DNA of 64,000 nt, from positions 62,001 through 126,000 of the forward strand of contig NZ_JOEY01000001.1 of the NCBI RefSeq assembly GCF_000718165.1, given 5' to 3'. Each line of letters begins with the position of its first letter. The stretch's first letter is position 1. Positions 1-8,652 of the stretch are shown here, one piece after another. The notes beneath the pieces were generated by a model. The model was not told the DNA's origin and ran no database searches. It worked only from the letters and a program-made list of their open reading frames with translations. The DNA comes from Streptomyces fulvoviolaceus (GTDB lineage: Bacteria; Actinomycetota; Actinomycetes; Streptomycetales; Streptomycetaceae). A program made the position numbers and the translations under genes.

Positions 1-1
1 G

Positions 2-646
2 GTGGTTCTCGCCACCATGGTCGCGGCGCTCGCCGTAGTGGTCCCACACACTCTGTGGCGCGTCTCCCGCAACGCCATCACCATCGCCCACGAGGGCGGC
101 CACGGCCTGATCGCCCTGTTCACCGGCCGTCAGCTCACCGGCATCCGCCTCCACTCCGACACCAGCGGCCTCACCGTCAGCCGAGGCAAACCGCACGGCA
201 TCGGCATGATCCTCACCGCGGCGGCCGGCTACACCGCTCCCCCGCTCCTGGGCCTGGGCGGCGCGGCACTCCTGGCGGCGGGCCGCCTCACGCTGCTGTT
301 GTGGGTGGCCACAGCCCTGCTGATCGCCATGCTGATCATGATCCGCAACGCGTACGGGGCCCTGACGGTGCTCGTCACCGGCGGCACCTTCGTGGTGGTG
401 TCCTGGCTGGCGGGACCTCAGGTCCAGGCGGCGTTCGCGTACGCGGTGGTGTGGTTCCTGCTGCTGGGCGGAGTGCGTCCCGCATTCGAGCTACAGGCGA
501 AGCGGGCGCGAGGGGGCGCAGGGGACTCGGACGCGGACCAGCTGTCGCGCCTGACCCACGTCCCGGCGGGCCTGTGGCTGTTCCTGTTCCACGCGGTGAG
601 CCTGTGCTCGCTCATAGGCGGGGGCAGGTGGTTGTTGGATGTGTGA
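2..646 (+). CDS. M50-family membrane metallopeptidase (5' end probably cut by window edge)
   Basis: This is a site-2-protease-like (M50B) membrane peptidase, expected to cut or process membrane-embedded substrates. The HEGGH zinc-binding motif is visible near residue 31 just after a hydrophobic N-terminus. It is followed by several long hydrophobic segments rich in Ala, Leu and Val, consistent with about five to six membrane spans. The frame is open to the window edge, so the GTG at base 2 may not be the true start. The family second motif is not obvious. The stop codon lies inside a strong hairpin, so the gene is probably terminated before aroA. The substrate is unknown. Confidence 0.8.
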   Translation: MVLATMVAALAVVVPHTLWRVSRNAITIAHEGGHGLIALFTGRQLTGIRLHSDTSGLTVSRGKPHGIGMILTAAAGYTAPPLLGLGGAALLAAGRLTLLLWVATALLIAMLIMIRNAYGALTVLVTGGTFVVVSWLAGPQVQAAFAYAVVWFLLLGGVRPAFELQAKRARGGAGDSDADQLSRLTHVPAGLWLFLFHAVSLCSLIGGGRWLLDV

Positions 647-672
647 TGCAGCCCCGAAGGGGCGCATCACAC
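641..672 (+). terminator. Hairpin terminator after M50 gene
   Basis: GTGTGATGC and GCATCACAC (641-649 and 664-672) form a perfect outer stem. Inside it GCCCC and GGGGC pair around a GAA loop. The M50 stop codon lies within the left arm. There is no U-tract, which is common for actinobacterial terminators. Confidence 0.7.
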
Positions 673-735
673 AGGGGCGCGGGGCTGTGACGTCAGCGGC
701 TTCGCCGCGGGGCGCGACCAGCCACAACGGCGCCG
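671..735 (+). repeat. Dispersed Streptomyces intergenic repeat
   Basis: The segment beginning ACAGGGGCGCGGGGCTGT and ending GCGCGACCAGCCACAACG matches my memory of a very common non-coding repeat scattered between genes in Streptomyces chromosomes. It contains an internal hairpin around GCGGCTTCGCCGC. It fills most of the gap between the M50 gene and aroA. Recognition is from memory of the consensus; only one copy occurs in this window. Confidence 0.5.
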
Positions 736-770
736 CACCCAACGCACGACCCCCCACTAAAGTGGACCCC

Positions 771-2087
771 ATGGCTTTGAACCCCGCAGACACCGCCCTC
801 TGGCCCGCCCCCTACGCAAGCGGAGCCGTCGAAGCGACGGTCCACGTACCGGGGTCCAAGTCAGTAACCAACCGCGCCCTCGTCCTGGCCGCACTGGCGT
901 CAGAACCGGGCTGGATCCGCCGCCCCCTCCGCTCCCGGGACACCCTCCTCATGGCAGCCGCCCTCCGCGAGATGGGCGTAGGCATCGAAGAGGGCGTAGG
1001 CCCCGACGGCACGGGCGAGACCTGGCGCGTCCTGCCGGCCGGCCTCCGCGGCCCGGCCACGGTCAACGTCGGCAACGCCGGCACGGTCATGCGTTTCCTC
1101 CCCCCGGTCGCCGCCCTCGCCGACGGCGAGATCCGCTTCGACGGCGACCCGAGGTCGTACGAGCGCCCCCTGAACGGCGTGATCGACGCCCTCCGCCTCC
1201 TCGGCGCCCGCATCGACGACGACGGCCGCGGCGCACTCCCGCTGACGGTCCACGGCGGCGGCGCGCTGGACGGCGGCCCGGTGGAGATCGACGCGTCCTC
1301 GTCGTCCCAGTTCGTGAGCGCCCTGCTCCTCTCCGGCCCCCGCTTCAACCAGGGCGTGGAGGTCCGCCACATCGGCTCCTCGCTCCCCTCGCTCCCCCAC
1401 ATCCGCATGACCGTCGACATGCTGCGCGCGGTCGGTGCCCAGGTGGACACCCCGGAGTCGGGCGGCGAGCCGAACGTCTGGCGGGTCACGCCGGGCGCCC
1501 TGCTCGGCCGGGATCTCACCGTCGAACCCGACCTGTCCAACGCCCAGCCCTTCCTCGCGGCGGCCCTGGTGACCGGCGGCAAGGTCGTCATCCCGGACTG
1601 GCCGTCCCGCACCACCCAGCCCGGTGACCAGCTGCGTGCGATCTTCACCGAAATGGGCGGTTCCTGCGAACTCACCGAGTACGGCCTGGTGTTCACCGGC
1701 TCGGGCTCGATCCATGGCATCGATGTCGACCTGAGCGAGGTCGGCGAGCTGACCCCGGGCATCGCGGCGGTCGCGGCCCTGGCCGACTCCCCCTCCACGC
1801 TCCGCGGGGTGGCCCATCTGCGCCTGCACGAGACGGACCGCCTGGCCGCGCTCACCAAGGAGATCAACGAACTCGGCGGTGACGTGACCGAGACGGCCGA
1901 CGGTCTGCACATCCGGCCGCGCCGCCTGCACGGCGGGATCTTCCACACGTACGAGGACCACCGCATGGCGACGGCCGGCGCGATCATCGGCCTCGCGGTG
2001 GAGGGCGTGCAGATCGAGAACGTGGCGACGACGGCGAAGACCCTCCCGGACTTCCCCGAACTCTGGACCGGGATGCTCGGGGCGTAG
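771..2087 (+). CDS. aroA: 3-phosphoshikimate 1-carboxyvinyltransferase (EPSP synthase)
   Basis: EPSP synthase transfers the enolpyruvyl group of PEP to shikimate-3-phosphate, the sixth step of the shikimate pathway in the cytoplasm. The 438-residue length is typical. Family motifs are present: [17 protein letters not shown] near residue 24, [17 protein letters not shown], the ETDR segment and EDHRMA near the C-terminus. The ATG at 771 was preferred over an upstream in-frame start at 639, because the extra 44 residues would overlap the M50 gene and the dispersed repeat and carry no family homology. The gene is followed 13 bases later by rsgA, so the two are probably co-transcribed. Confidence 0.97.
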   Translation: MALNPADTALWPAPYASGAVEATVHVPGSKSVTNRALVLAALASEPGWIRRPLRSRDTLLMAAALREMGVGIEEGVGPDGTGETWRVLPAGLRGPATVNVGNAGTVMRFLPPVAALADGEIRFDGDPRSYERPLNGVIDALRLLGARIDDDGRGALPLTVHGGGALDGGPVEIDASSSSQFVSALLLSGPRFNQGVEVRHIGSSLPSLPHIRMTVDMLRAVGAQVDTPESGGEPNVWRVTPGALLGRDLTVEPDLSNAQPFLAAALVTGGKVVIPDWPSRTTQPGDQLRAIFTEMGGSCELTEYGLVFTGSGSIHGIDVDLSEVGELTPGIAAVAALADSPSTLRGVAHLRLHETDRLAALTKEINELGGDVTETADGLHIRPRRLHGGIFHTYEDHRMATAGAIIGLAVEGVQIENVATTAKTLPDFPELWTGMLGA

Positions 2088-2100
2088 GGGTCTAGAGATC

Positions 2101-3111
2101 ATGCGCCGCTACGGCAAGCACACCGACGAGGACGACATCCGTCAGCGCCCCAACCGCAAGGGCAACCGGCCGCGTACGAACATCCGCCCCAAGCACGAGG
2201 AAGCGGTCGAGGGCATGGTCCTCACCGTCGACCGGGGCCGTCTGACCTGTCTCGTCGAAGGCACGGTCGTCATGGCCATGAAGGCCCGCGAACTGGGCCG
2301 CAAGGCCGCGGTCGTCGGCGACCGGGTGGCCATCATCGGCGACCTCTCCGGCCAGAAGGACACCCTGGCCCGCATCGTCCGCATCGAGCCGCGCACCTCG
2401 GTCCTGCGCCGCACCGCGGACGACGACGACCCGTTCGAGCGCGTGGTCGTCGCCAACGCCGACCAGCTGGCGATCGTCACCGCCCTCGCCGACCCCGAGC
2501 CCCGCCCGCGCCTGATCGACCGTTGCCTGGTCGCCGCGTTCGACGGCGGTCTGACGCCCCTCCTGGTCCTGACGAAGTCGGACCTGGCCCAGCCCGACAA
2601 ACTGCTGGAGCTGTACGGCCACCTGGACATCCCACACGTCGTCACCAGCCGCGAGGAACTGGAGAACGGCGCCGCGGCGGACCGGGTGCGCGAGGAACTC
2701 GACGGCAAGATCACGGCGTTCGTCGGCCACTCGGGCGTAGGCAAGACGACGCTGGTCAACGCGCTGGTCCCGGAGGACCGTCGACGGGTGACCGGCCATG
2801 TGAACGCGGTGACGGGCCGCGGCCGCCACACCACGACCTCGGCGCTGGCGCTCCCCCTGGCGGGCGACGCGGGCTGGGTGATCGACACTCCGGGCCTACG
2901 GTCGTTCGGCCTGCACCACGTGGACCCCTCCCGCGTGATCCTCGCCTTTCCGGACCTGGTACCGGGAACCGAAGGCTGCCCGCGCGCGTGCAGTCATGAT
3001 GAGCCCGACTGCGCACTGGACCAGTGGGTAGCGGATGGTCATGCCGATCCGGCCCGCCTCTACTCGCTCCGCCGACTGCTCGCCACGAGGGAGCGGACGG
3101 AAGGCGACTGA
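2101..3111 (+). CDS. rsgA: Ribosome small subunit-dependent GTPase A
   Basis: RsgA (YjeQ) is a circularly permuted GTPase that checks late 30S subunit assembly. The permuted order G4-G1-G3 can be read directly: TKSD near residue 158, the P-loop GHSGVGKTT near residue 206, then the DTPG motif. A C-terminal zinc-binding segment with GCPRACSHDEPDC follows. An N-terminal OB-fold region precedes the GTPase domain, opening with a basic stretch (PNRKGNRPRTN). The length of 336 residues fits the family. It lies immediately downstream of aroA, an arrangement I recall from other streptomycetes. Confidence 0.95.
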   Translation: MRRYGKHTDEDDIRQRPNRKGNRPRTNIRPKHEEAVEGMVLTVDRGRLTCLVEGTVVMAMKARELGRKAAVVGDRVAIIGDLSGQKDTLARIVRIEPRTSVLRRTADDDDPFERVVVANADQLAIVTALADPEPRPRLIDRCLVAAFDGGLTPLLVLTKSDLAQPDKLLELYGHLDIPHVVTSREELENGAAADRVREELDGKITAFVGHSGVGKTTLVNALVPEDRRRVTGHVNAVTGRGRHTTTSALALPLAGDAGWVIDTPGLRSFGLHHVDPSRVILAFPDLVPGTEGCPRACSHDEPDCALDQWVADGHADPARLYSLRRLLATRERTEGD

Positions 3112-3187
3112 CCTCCGCGTTGTTTGTCTCCGTACAGGTTAGGTAAAGGCATAATCGCACCGAGCCGGACATACGGGAGGACAGCAC

Positions 3188-3511
3188 ATGGCGTGGCTGC
3201 TGGTGGTGGTCGCCGGGTTGTTGGAGACCGGTTTCGCCGTGTGTCTCAAGCTCTCGCACGGTTTCACGCGATTGTGGCCCACGGTCGCGTTCTGCATCTT
3301 CGCGCTCGGCAGCTTCGGTCTGCTGACCCTGGCGCTGAGGAAGCTCGACGTCGGCCCGGCGTACGCCGTGTGGACGGGCATCGGCGCGGCGGGCACCGCG
3401 ATCTACGGAATGATCTTCCTCGGCGACCTGGTGTCGACGCTGAAGCTCGTGTCGATCAGCCTGGTCATCGTGGGCGTCATCGGCCTGCAACTGTCCGGCT
3501 CGGCCCACTAG
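3188..3511 (+). CDS. SMR-family efflux protein, Gdx/SugE subtype
   Basis: This is a 107-residue four-helix transporter of the small multidrug resistance family, working as an inner-membrane proton antiporter. Glu13 in GLLE, the central proton and substrate site, is present. The stretches KLSHGFTR and GPAYAVWTGIGAAG match the SugE/Gdx subtype, whose known physiological substrate is guanidinium rather than broad cationic drugs. No guanidine riboswitch motif was found in the 76 bases upstream. The ATG is preceded by GGGAGG, and a hairpin follows the stop. It could still be a general quaternary-ammonium exporter. Confidence 0.85.
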   Translation: MAWLLVVVAGLLETGFAVCLKLSHGFTRLWPTVAFCIFALGSFGLLTLALRKLDVGPAYAVWTGIGAAGTAIYGMIFLGDLVSTLKLVSISLVIVGVIGLQLSGSAH

Positions 3512-3516
3512 ACGCC

Positions 3517-3534
3517 CTCCCGCACCCGCGGGAG
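3517..3534 (+). terminator. Terminator hairpin after SMR gene
   Basis: CTCCCGC, loop ACCC, then GCGGGAG: a perfect 7-bp stem starting six bases after the SMR stop codon. There is no U-tract. Confidence 0.45.
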
Positions 3535-3553
3535 CGACAGGCCGCCCCACGGC

Positions 3554-4150
3554 GTGGAGGGACGCCTACCTCAACCGGCGGAGTACCAGGACAACTCCGG
3601 TACGTACGGCACCTACGACCTCGACGCGGCGGGCACGCTCAGCTCGGACAGCACCTCGGCGCAGGTCGACCAGGCGCAGCTCGCGGCCGCGGGCATCAAG
3701 CCGACCATCGACAAGGTCCCGGCCAACGACTGCTTCTCCAAGTACGTCACCATCGGCAACTTCGCGCAGACCAGCTTCCGCTGGGTCGACCAGACGTTCC
3801 GCTCGCAGGCGTACCCCATCCACCGCGAGCCCTCCGGCAGGAACCTCCACCAGAACTACGGCTCCGTCGGCGCCCCGGAGATCGACGCCCTCCTGGAGAA
3901 GGCGACCCGGACGAGGGACACGGCCGCCGCGAACAAGCTCTACGACGAGGCCCACGCCAAGATCTGGGAGCTGGACCACTCCATCCCGCTCCACCAGCGC
4001 CCGCAGGTCCTCGCGGTCCGCACCGACCTCGCCGACCTCGCCGACTTCGGGGCCGGCGGGCCGGCGGACGACGACTGCACGAAGGTGGGCCGGCTGAAGA
4101 AGCAGCTCACACCGGCTGCCGGTGCAGGGCGGTGCGCACCAGATCGGTGA
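3554..4150 (+). pseudogene. Truncated 3' remnant of a peptide-ABC substrate-binding lipoprotein gene
   Basis: The frame reads like the last third of a family-5 peptide-binding lipoprotein (LpqW/DppA-like). The segments DCFSKYVTIGNF, IDALLEKATRT and SIPLHQRPQVLAVR are typical of the C-terminal lobe. The first two thirds are absent: no signal peptide or lipobox, and no plausible start with a ribosome site. The homologous part ends around VGRLK; the rest is read-through into the convergent TetR gene, which the frame overlaps by about 44 bases. The best explanation is a deletion remnant between the SMR and TetR genes. Confidence 0.7.
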
Positions 4151-4715
4151 CGCCGCCCTCACCCGGCGGGGCCGCCACGCAGGACAGGGCGATACGGACG
4201 GCCAGTTCGCAGGAGCGGGCCAGGTCGGCGCTGTCCGACTTGGCCACTCCGGGCCCGGACAGGACGGTCACGGCACGGTCGCGGACGAGCGCCACGAAGT
4301 CACCGGGCGAGGGTAACGGGCCGTCCGCCCGGCGCTGCGCCGGTACGGCCGAGGAGGACGGCACCGCCGACAGGGTCGGCGAGGGCAGCCGCTCGCTCCA
4401 GCAGCCGGTGAGCATCGCCCGTACGAGCGCGTTCTCGCGGGCGGTGGAGGCGGTCCACTCGGCGGTCGCGGTCAGCCGCTCCCGGGCGTCGCCGTGCGCG
4501 GTGAGCGCGCGCTCGACCCCGACGAGATAGCCGTCCGCCTCTCTCCTGACGAGGGCGCGGGCCAGCCCCTCCTTGCTGCCGAACTCGTTGTACAGCGTCT
4601 GCCGGGACACCCCGGCGGCCGCCGCCACGTCCACCATCCGCACGGCGGACCACGGCCGGCGCGCCAGCGCCGTATATGCGGCGTCCAGCAGGGAATCCCG
4701 CGCTGCAGGCATCAT
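4107..4715 (-). CDS. TetR/AcrR-family transcriptional regulator (contains a TTA codon)
   Basis: The N-terminal helix-turn-helix of the TetR family is clear: AARDSLLDAAYTAL, VRMVDVAAAAGVSRQTLYN and FGSKEGLARALV (residues 3-50). The ligand-binding part is family-typical but gives no ligand. The start was placed at the ATG-ATG pair at 4715/4712; the GGGAGG just upstream fits the second ATG slightly better. Codon 134 is TTA (plus-strand 4314-4316), read in Streptomyces by the developmentally controlled bldA tRNA, so production of the regulator may be limited to late growth. It diverges from hisN across a 178-bp gap. Confidence 0.88.
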   Translation of the reverse strand: MMPAARDSLLDAAYTALARRPWSAVRMVDVAAAAGVSRQTLYNEFGSKEGLARALVRREADGYLVGVERALTAHGDARERLTATAEWTASTARENALVRAMLTGCWSERLPSPTLSAVPSSSAVPAQRRADGPLPSPGDFVALVRDRAVTVLSGPGVAKSDSADLARSCELAVRIALSCVAAPPGEGGVTDLVRTALHRQPV

Positions 4716-4750
4716 CGCCTCCCGGGTGCGGAGCGGCTCTGCGCCCAGAT

Positions 4751-4775
4751 TTGACGCGCACGGGGGCACTGTCAA
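4751..4775. promoter_or_regulatory. Inverted repeat in the TetR-hisN divergent region (possible operator)
   Basis: TTGAC and GTCAA stand as an inverted pair separated by 15 bases, about 36 bases upstream of the TetR start. Because TTGAC resembles a -35 box, the pair could be overlapping promoter elements instead of an operator for the adjacent TetR protein. No further symmetry is seen inside. Confidence 0.25.
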
Positions 4776-4893
4776 GGGGTCGCGAGAGCGCGAAGGGGGC
4801 GCCCTTCGGTCACCGCGAGCCACTGGATCGTTCACCGTCCGCGCACTGGTCCCGTGTAGCCCCCGGTAACGCACGACAGATACCGTTCAGTAC

Positions 4894-5694
4894 ATGCCCG
4901 ACTACCTCGACGACCTCCGCCTCGCCCACGTCCTCGCGGACGCCGCCGACGCGGCAACGATGTCCCGCTTCAAGGCACTCGACCTCAAGGTCGAGACGAA
5001 GCCGGACATGACCCCGGTGAGCGAGGCGGACAAGGCGGCGGAGGAACTCATCCGCGGTCACCTCCAGCGCGCCCGCCCGAGAGACGCGGTCCTCGGCGAG
5101 GAGTACGGCATCGAGGGCACCGGCCCCCGCCGCTGGGTCATCGACCCGATCGACGGCACCAAGAACTACGTACGCGGCGTCCCCGTATGGGCCACCCTGA
5201 TCTCCCTCATGGAGGCTGCCGAGGGCGGCTACCAGCCCGTCGTCGGCGTCGTCTCCGCGCCCGCCCTCAGCCGCCGCTGGTGGGCCGCGAAGGGCCACGG
5301 CGCCTTCACCGGCCGCAGCCTCTCCTCCGCCTCGCGCCTGCACGTCTCCCAGGTCTCGAAGCTGTCGGACGCCTCCTTCTCGTACTCCTCGCTCACCGGC
5401 TGGGAGGACCAGGGCCGGCTGGGCGGCTTCCTGGACCTGACCCGCGAGGTGTGGCGCACGCGCGCGTACGGCGACTTCTGGCCGTACATGATGGTCGCCG
5501 AGGGCTCGATCGACATCTGCGCCGAACCCGAGCTCTCCCTCTGGGACATGGCCGCGAACGCGATCGTGGTGACGGAGGCCGGCGGCACCTTCACCGGCCT
5601 CGACGGCCGCCCCGGCCCGCACAGCGGCAACGCGGCCGCGTCGAACGGCCTGCTCCACGACGAGTTCCTGGGCTATCTCAACGAGCGGTACTGA
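4894..5694 (+). CDS. hisN: Histidinol-phosphatase, inositol-monophosphatase type
   Basis: This is a Mg-dependent phosphatase of the inositol monophosphatase superfamily. In actinomycetes this lineage (HisN) performs the histidinol-phosphate dephosphorylation step of histidine synthesis. Metal-binding motifs are GEEYG near residue 68, DPIDGTKN near residue 85 and LSLWDMAA near residue 214. The 266-residue length fits. An aspartate-rich, basic-poor N-terminus has no signal peptide. The specific substrate is inferred from family and from remembered gene order in streptomycetes; a general inositol or fructose bisphosphate phosphatase is the main alternative. Confidence 0.85.
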   Translation: MPDYLDDLRLAHVLADAADAATMSRFKALDLKVETKPDMTPVSEADKAAEELIRGHLQRARPRDAVLGEEYGIEGTGPRRWVIDPIDGTKNYVRGVPVWATLISLMEAAEGGYQPVVGVVSAPALSRRWWAAKGHGAFTGRSLSSASRLHVSQVSKLSDASFSYSSLTGWEDQGRLGGFLDLTREVWRTRAYGDFWPYMMVAEGSIDICAEPELSLWDMAANAIVVTEAGGTFTGLDGRPGPHSGNAAASNGLLHDEFLGYLNERY

Positions 5695-5843
5695 GCGCTC
5701 GCCACTGACGCCCGCCACCGAGCGGCCACGAGCGCATCCGAAAAGCACAGATGAGCGCGCACGCCCTCAATCGGCCGCACGCGCCCTCTTGTTGACCCTC
5801 GCTTTGCCTGCGACTCTGAGAGCACCCTCATTTGTGAACTTGT

Positions 5844-5868
5844 GAATCCACGAACTAACCGTGGATTC
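5844..5868 (+). promoter_or_regulatory. 5'-UTR hairpin directly before the CBS-gene ribosome site
   Basis: GAATCCACG, loop AACTAAC, then CGTGGATTC gives a perfect 9-bp stem that ends two bases before the strong AGGAGG at 5871-5876. This could stabilise the mRNA end or control access to the ribosome site of the CBS protein. Confidence 0.4.
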
Positions 5869-5888
5869 GTAGGAGGTGGCTCCAGCCC

Positions 5889-6281
5889 ATGCTCGTCCGC
5901 GACGCCATGAGCACGGTGGTCCTCACCATCGGCCCAGCCCACACCCTCCGCCAGGCCGCCGCCCTGATGTCCGCCCGCCGGGTCGGCGCAGCAGTGGTCC
6001 ACGATCCGGATGCCGGCGGCATCGGCATCCTCACCGAACGCGACGTCCTCAACTCCGTGGGGCTCGGCCAGAGCCCGGACACGGAGTACGCCCACGCCCA
6101 CACCACCACCGACGTCGTGTTCGCCGCCCCGACCTGGACCCTGGAGGAGGCCGCGCACGCCATGGCCCACGGCGGCTTCCGTCATCTCATCGTCCTCGAC
6201 CGCGACGAGCCCGTCGGCATCGTCTCGGTCCGCGACATCATCCGCTGCTGGGCGCCGACACGGCAGCGCGTACCGGCCTGA
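5889..6281 (+). CDS. Tandem CBS-domain protein
   Basis: A small cytoplasmic protein of 130 residues made of two CBS motifs (about residues 8-60 and 72-125), which together normally form one adenosyl-ligand (AMP, ATP or SAM) binding Bateman module. Typical fragments are VRDAMS, ALMSARRVGAAVVHD, GILTERDVL, and in the second half FRHLIVLDRDEPVGIVSVRDI. There is no fused enzyme domain, so it probably acts as a free ligand sensor for an unknown partner. The start has an AGGAGG site 12 bases upstream. Most likely monocistronic between hisN and the Fur gene. Confidence 0.9.
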   Translation: MLVRDAMSTVVLTIGPAHTLRQAAALMSARRVGAAVVHDPDAGGIGILTERDVLNSVGLGQSPDTEYAHAHTTTDVVFAAPTWTLEEAAHAMAHGGFRHLIVLDRDEPVGIVSVRDIIRCWAPTRQRVPA

Positions 6282-6362
6282 GCGCAGGGATGGGCGGACC
6301 CCTGCCAAGGAGTCCACCCATCGATCCAGTATTGGATAAAGTCCAAGGTCATACTCGTTCGG

Positions 6363-6390
6363 AAACTGGTTCCCTTCGGGAACTGGTCAC
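6363..6390 (+). promoter_or_regulatory. Repeat and hairpin upstream of the Fur-family gene (possible autoregulatory site)
   Basis: AACTGGT occurs twice (6364-6370 and 6381-6387) and brackets GTTCCC-TTC-GGGAAC (6369-6383), a perfect short inverted repeat. It lies 22-50 bases before the Fur-family start, where an autoregulatory box or promoter would be expected. It does not match a canonical Fur or PerR box by eye. Confidence 0.3.
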
Positions 6391-6411
6391 CTAGCTGTTA
6401 AGCTGGCCGCT

Positions 6412-6828
6412 ATGAGCGACCTTCTGGAACGACTGCGCGGACGCGGATGGCGTATGACCGCGCAGCGACGCGTCGTGGCCGAGGTCCTCGACGGCGAACA
6501 CGTCCATCTGACGGCCGACGAGGTCCACTCCCGGGCCGTCGCCAAGCTGCCCGAGATCTCCCGGGCGACCGTCTACAACACGCTGGGCGAGCTGGTCTCC
6601 CTCGGCGAGGTGCTCGAGGTCGCCACCGACAAGCGCGCCAAGCGGTACGACCCGAACGCGCACCGGCCGCACCACCACCTGGTCTGCGCCCAGTGCGGCG
6701 AGATCAAGGACGTCCACCCGGGCGGCAACCCGCTCGCCGACCTCCCCGACTCGGAGCGCTTCGGCTTCAAGGTCTCGGACGTCGAGGTGACGTACCGGGG
6801 CGTGTGCCCGAACTGCGCGGCGGCGTAG
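6412..6828 (+). CDS. Fur-family regulator, PerR/CatR-like
   Basis: A 138-residue metal-dependent regulator of the Fur superfamily. The N-terminal winged helix contains WRMTAQRRVVAEVL and EISRATVYNTLGEL. The metal region RYDPNAHRPHHHLVC supplies His/Asp ligands. The structural zinc site is CAQC plus CPNC at the C-terminus. The Asp and His placement resembles peroxide-sensing PerR/CatR proteins more than ferric Fur or Zur, but this is by eye only. It probably represses peroxide-defence genes; no catalase gene is nearby. A hairpin terminator follows, so the gene is probably transcribed alone. Confidence 0.88.
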   Translation: MSDLLERLRGRGWRMTAQRRVVAEVLDGEHVHLTADEVHSRAVAKLPEISRATVYNTLGELVSLGEVLEVATDKRAKRYDPNAHRPHHHLVCAQCGEIKDVHPGGNPLADLPDSERFGFKVSDVEVTYRGVCPNCAAA

Positions 6829-6840
6829 CAGTCCTCACCG

Positions 6841-6874
6841 AAGCCCCGGCATCCCGCGCGGACGCCGGGGCTTT
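6841..6874 (+). terminator. Rho-independent-like terminator after the Fur-family gene
   Basis: AAGCCCCGGC (6841-6850) pairs perfectly with GCCGGGGCTT (6864-6873) and is followed by T residues. It lies 12 bases after the stop codon. Confidence 0.75.
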
Positions 6875-6880
6875 GTGCTG

Positions 6881-6952
6881 CGTACGGAGTTCCCACCGCG
6901 TACAGAGTTCCCTCCACGTAGAGAGTTCCCGCCGCGTACGGGCTTCCTGAAT
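6881..6952 (+). repeat. Four imperfect tandem 18-bp repeats
   Basis: Units start at 6881, 6899, 6917 and 6935, each approximating CGTACRGAGTTCCCNCCG. The first three differ at only a few positions; the fourth is the most diverged. They lie between the Fur-gene terminator and the ABC transporter promoter region. They could be iterated regulator sites or a replication-slippage product. The frame can be translated in register with the ABC gene, but the GTG at 7013 has the proper ribosome site, so they are probably untranslated. Confidence 0.75.
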
Positions 6953-6953
6953 C

Positions 6954-6966
6954 TGACGGACCGTCA
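6954..6966. promoter_or_regulatory. Palindrome TGACGG-A-CCGTCA upstream of ABC operon
   Basis: A perfect 13-bp palindrome 47 bases before the ABC ATPase start. TGACGG/CCGTCA half-sites of this type are common TetR-family operators in Streptomyces promoters. The cognate regulator is not identifiable; the TetR gene at 4.1-4.7 kb is only one possibility. Confidence 0.45.
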
Positions 6967-7012
6967 TATCGTCGTGCGGCACCCCCCATACCGAACTCCG
7001 CAAGGAGCAACC

Positions 7013-7788
<776 letters not shown>

Positions 7789-7792
<4 letters not shown>

Positions 7793-8652
7793 CGACGGTC
7801 GCTCCCGAGAAGTCAGGGGCGGTCCTGATCCGCCGCCCGGGCCCCCAGGAACTCCACCCGGCACGCACCCACCGCCGCCGACGCGCCCTGGAACTGTCCC
7901 TCGCGGTCGCCGTACCCCTCCTCCTGATCCTCCTCTGGCAACTGGCCGCCACCCAGGCCTGGATCGACGACCGCGTCTACCCGGCCCCGTCCACGATCCT
8001 CGCCGACGGCTGGGACCGGGCCGCCGCCGGCGACCTGTGGCCGGACGTGTGGGCGACGCTGAAGCGCGTCCTCGCGGGATACGCCATCGGCACGGCGGCG
8101 GGCTACGCGCTGGGCCTGCTGATGGGATCCCTCTCCCTGGTCCGAGCGGCCCTGGAACCGCTCCTGGACGCGCTGTACGTCGTACCGAAACTGGCCCTGC
8201 TGCCCATCTTCCTGAACATGTTCGGCCTGGGCGAGGGCCCGCAGGTGGCCCTGGTGGCGGCGACGGTCTTCTTCTTCGTCTGGATCTCGACGATGTCGGC
8301 CGTCATGTCCATCCCCTCCGGCCACCGGGACGCGGGCCGGGTCTTCGGCGCCTCGCCCTGGCAGATGTTCCGCCACGTCCTGCTGCCGGCATCCCTGCCG
8401 TCGGTCCTGGTGGGCGCGCGGATAGCGGCGGGCGTGGCGGTCCTGGTCATCGTCGCCTCGGAACAGATCGCCGCGACGAACGGCCTGGGCCACCTGATCT
8501 TCGACTCGCGCGCACTGTTCCAGAACGACGTGATGTTCGTGGGCATCGTCTGCGTGGCGGTCCTCGGCGTGGTCTTCTCCGAACTGGTGCGGATCCTGGG
8601 CCGGTTGCTCACCCCGTGGGCACCACGGGACCGCGGAAGGGGACAGTCATGA
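7789..8652 (+). CDS. NitT/TauT-type ABC transporter permease
   Basis: The membrane component of the same importer. It has 287 residues with about six hydrophobic spans, the first after a basic N-terminus (RTHRRRRALELS). The coupling loop, EAA-like, is visible as HRDAGRVFGASPWQMFRHVLLPASLPSVLVG (read in two adjoining parts). The start overlaps the ATPase stop by four bases and the stop overlaps the binding-protein start by four bases, so all three genes are one translationally coupled operon. The order ATPase-permease-binding protein is the reverse of many NitT operons but is common in streptomycetes. Confidence 0.93.

Noticed and set aside
3112..3187. Guanidine riboswitch upstream of the Gdx-type exporter
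   Set aside because: The gap is only 76 bases and no class I, II or III guanidine motif was found by eye; regulation must be something else.
3124..4530. A 468-codon plus-strand frame across SMR, remnant and TetR regions
   Set aside because: It reads three different genes out of frame and ends in the antisense of TetR; no ribosome site or domain.
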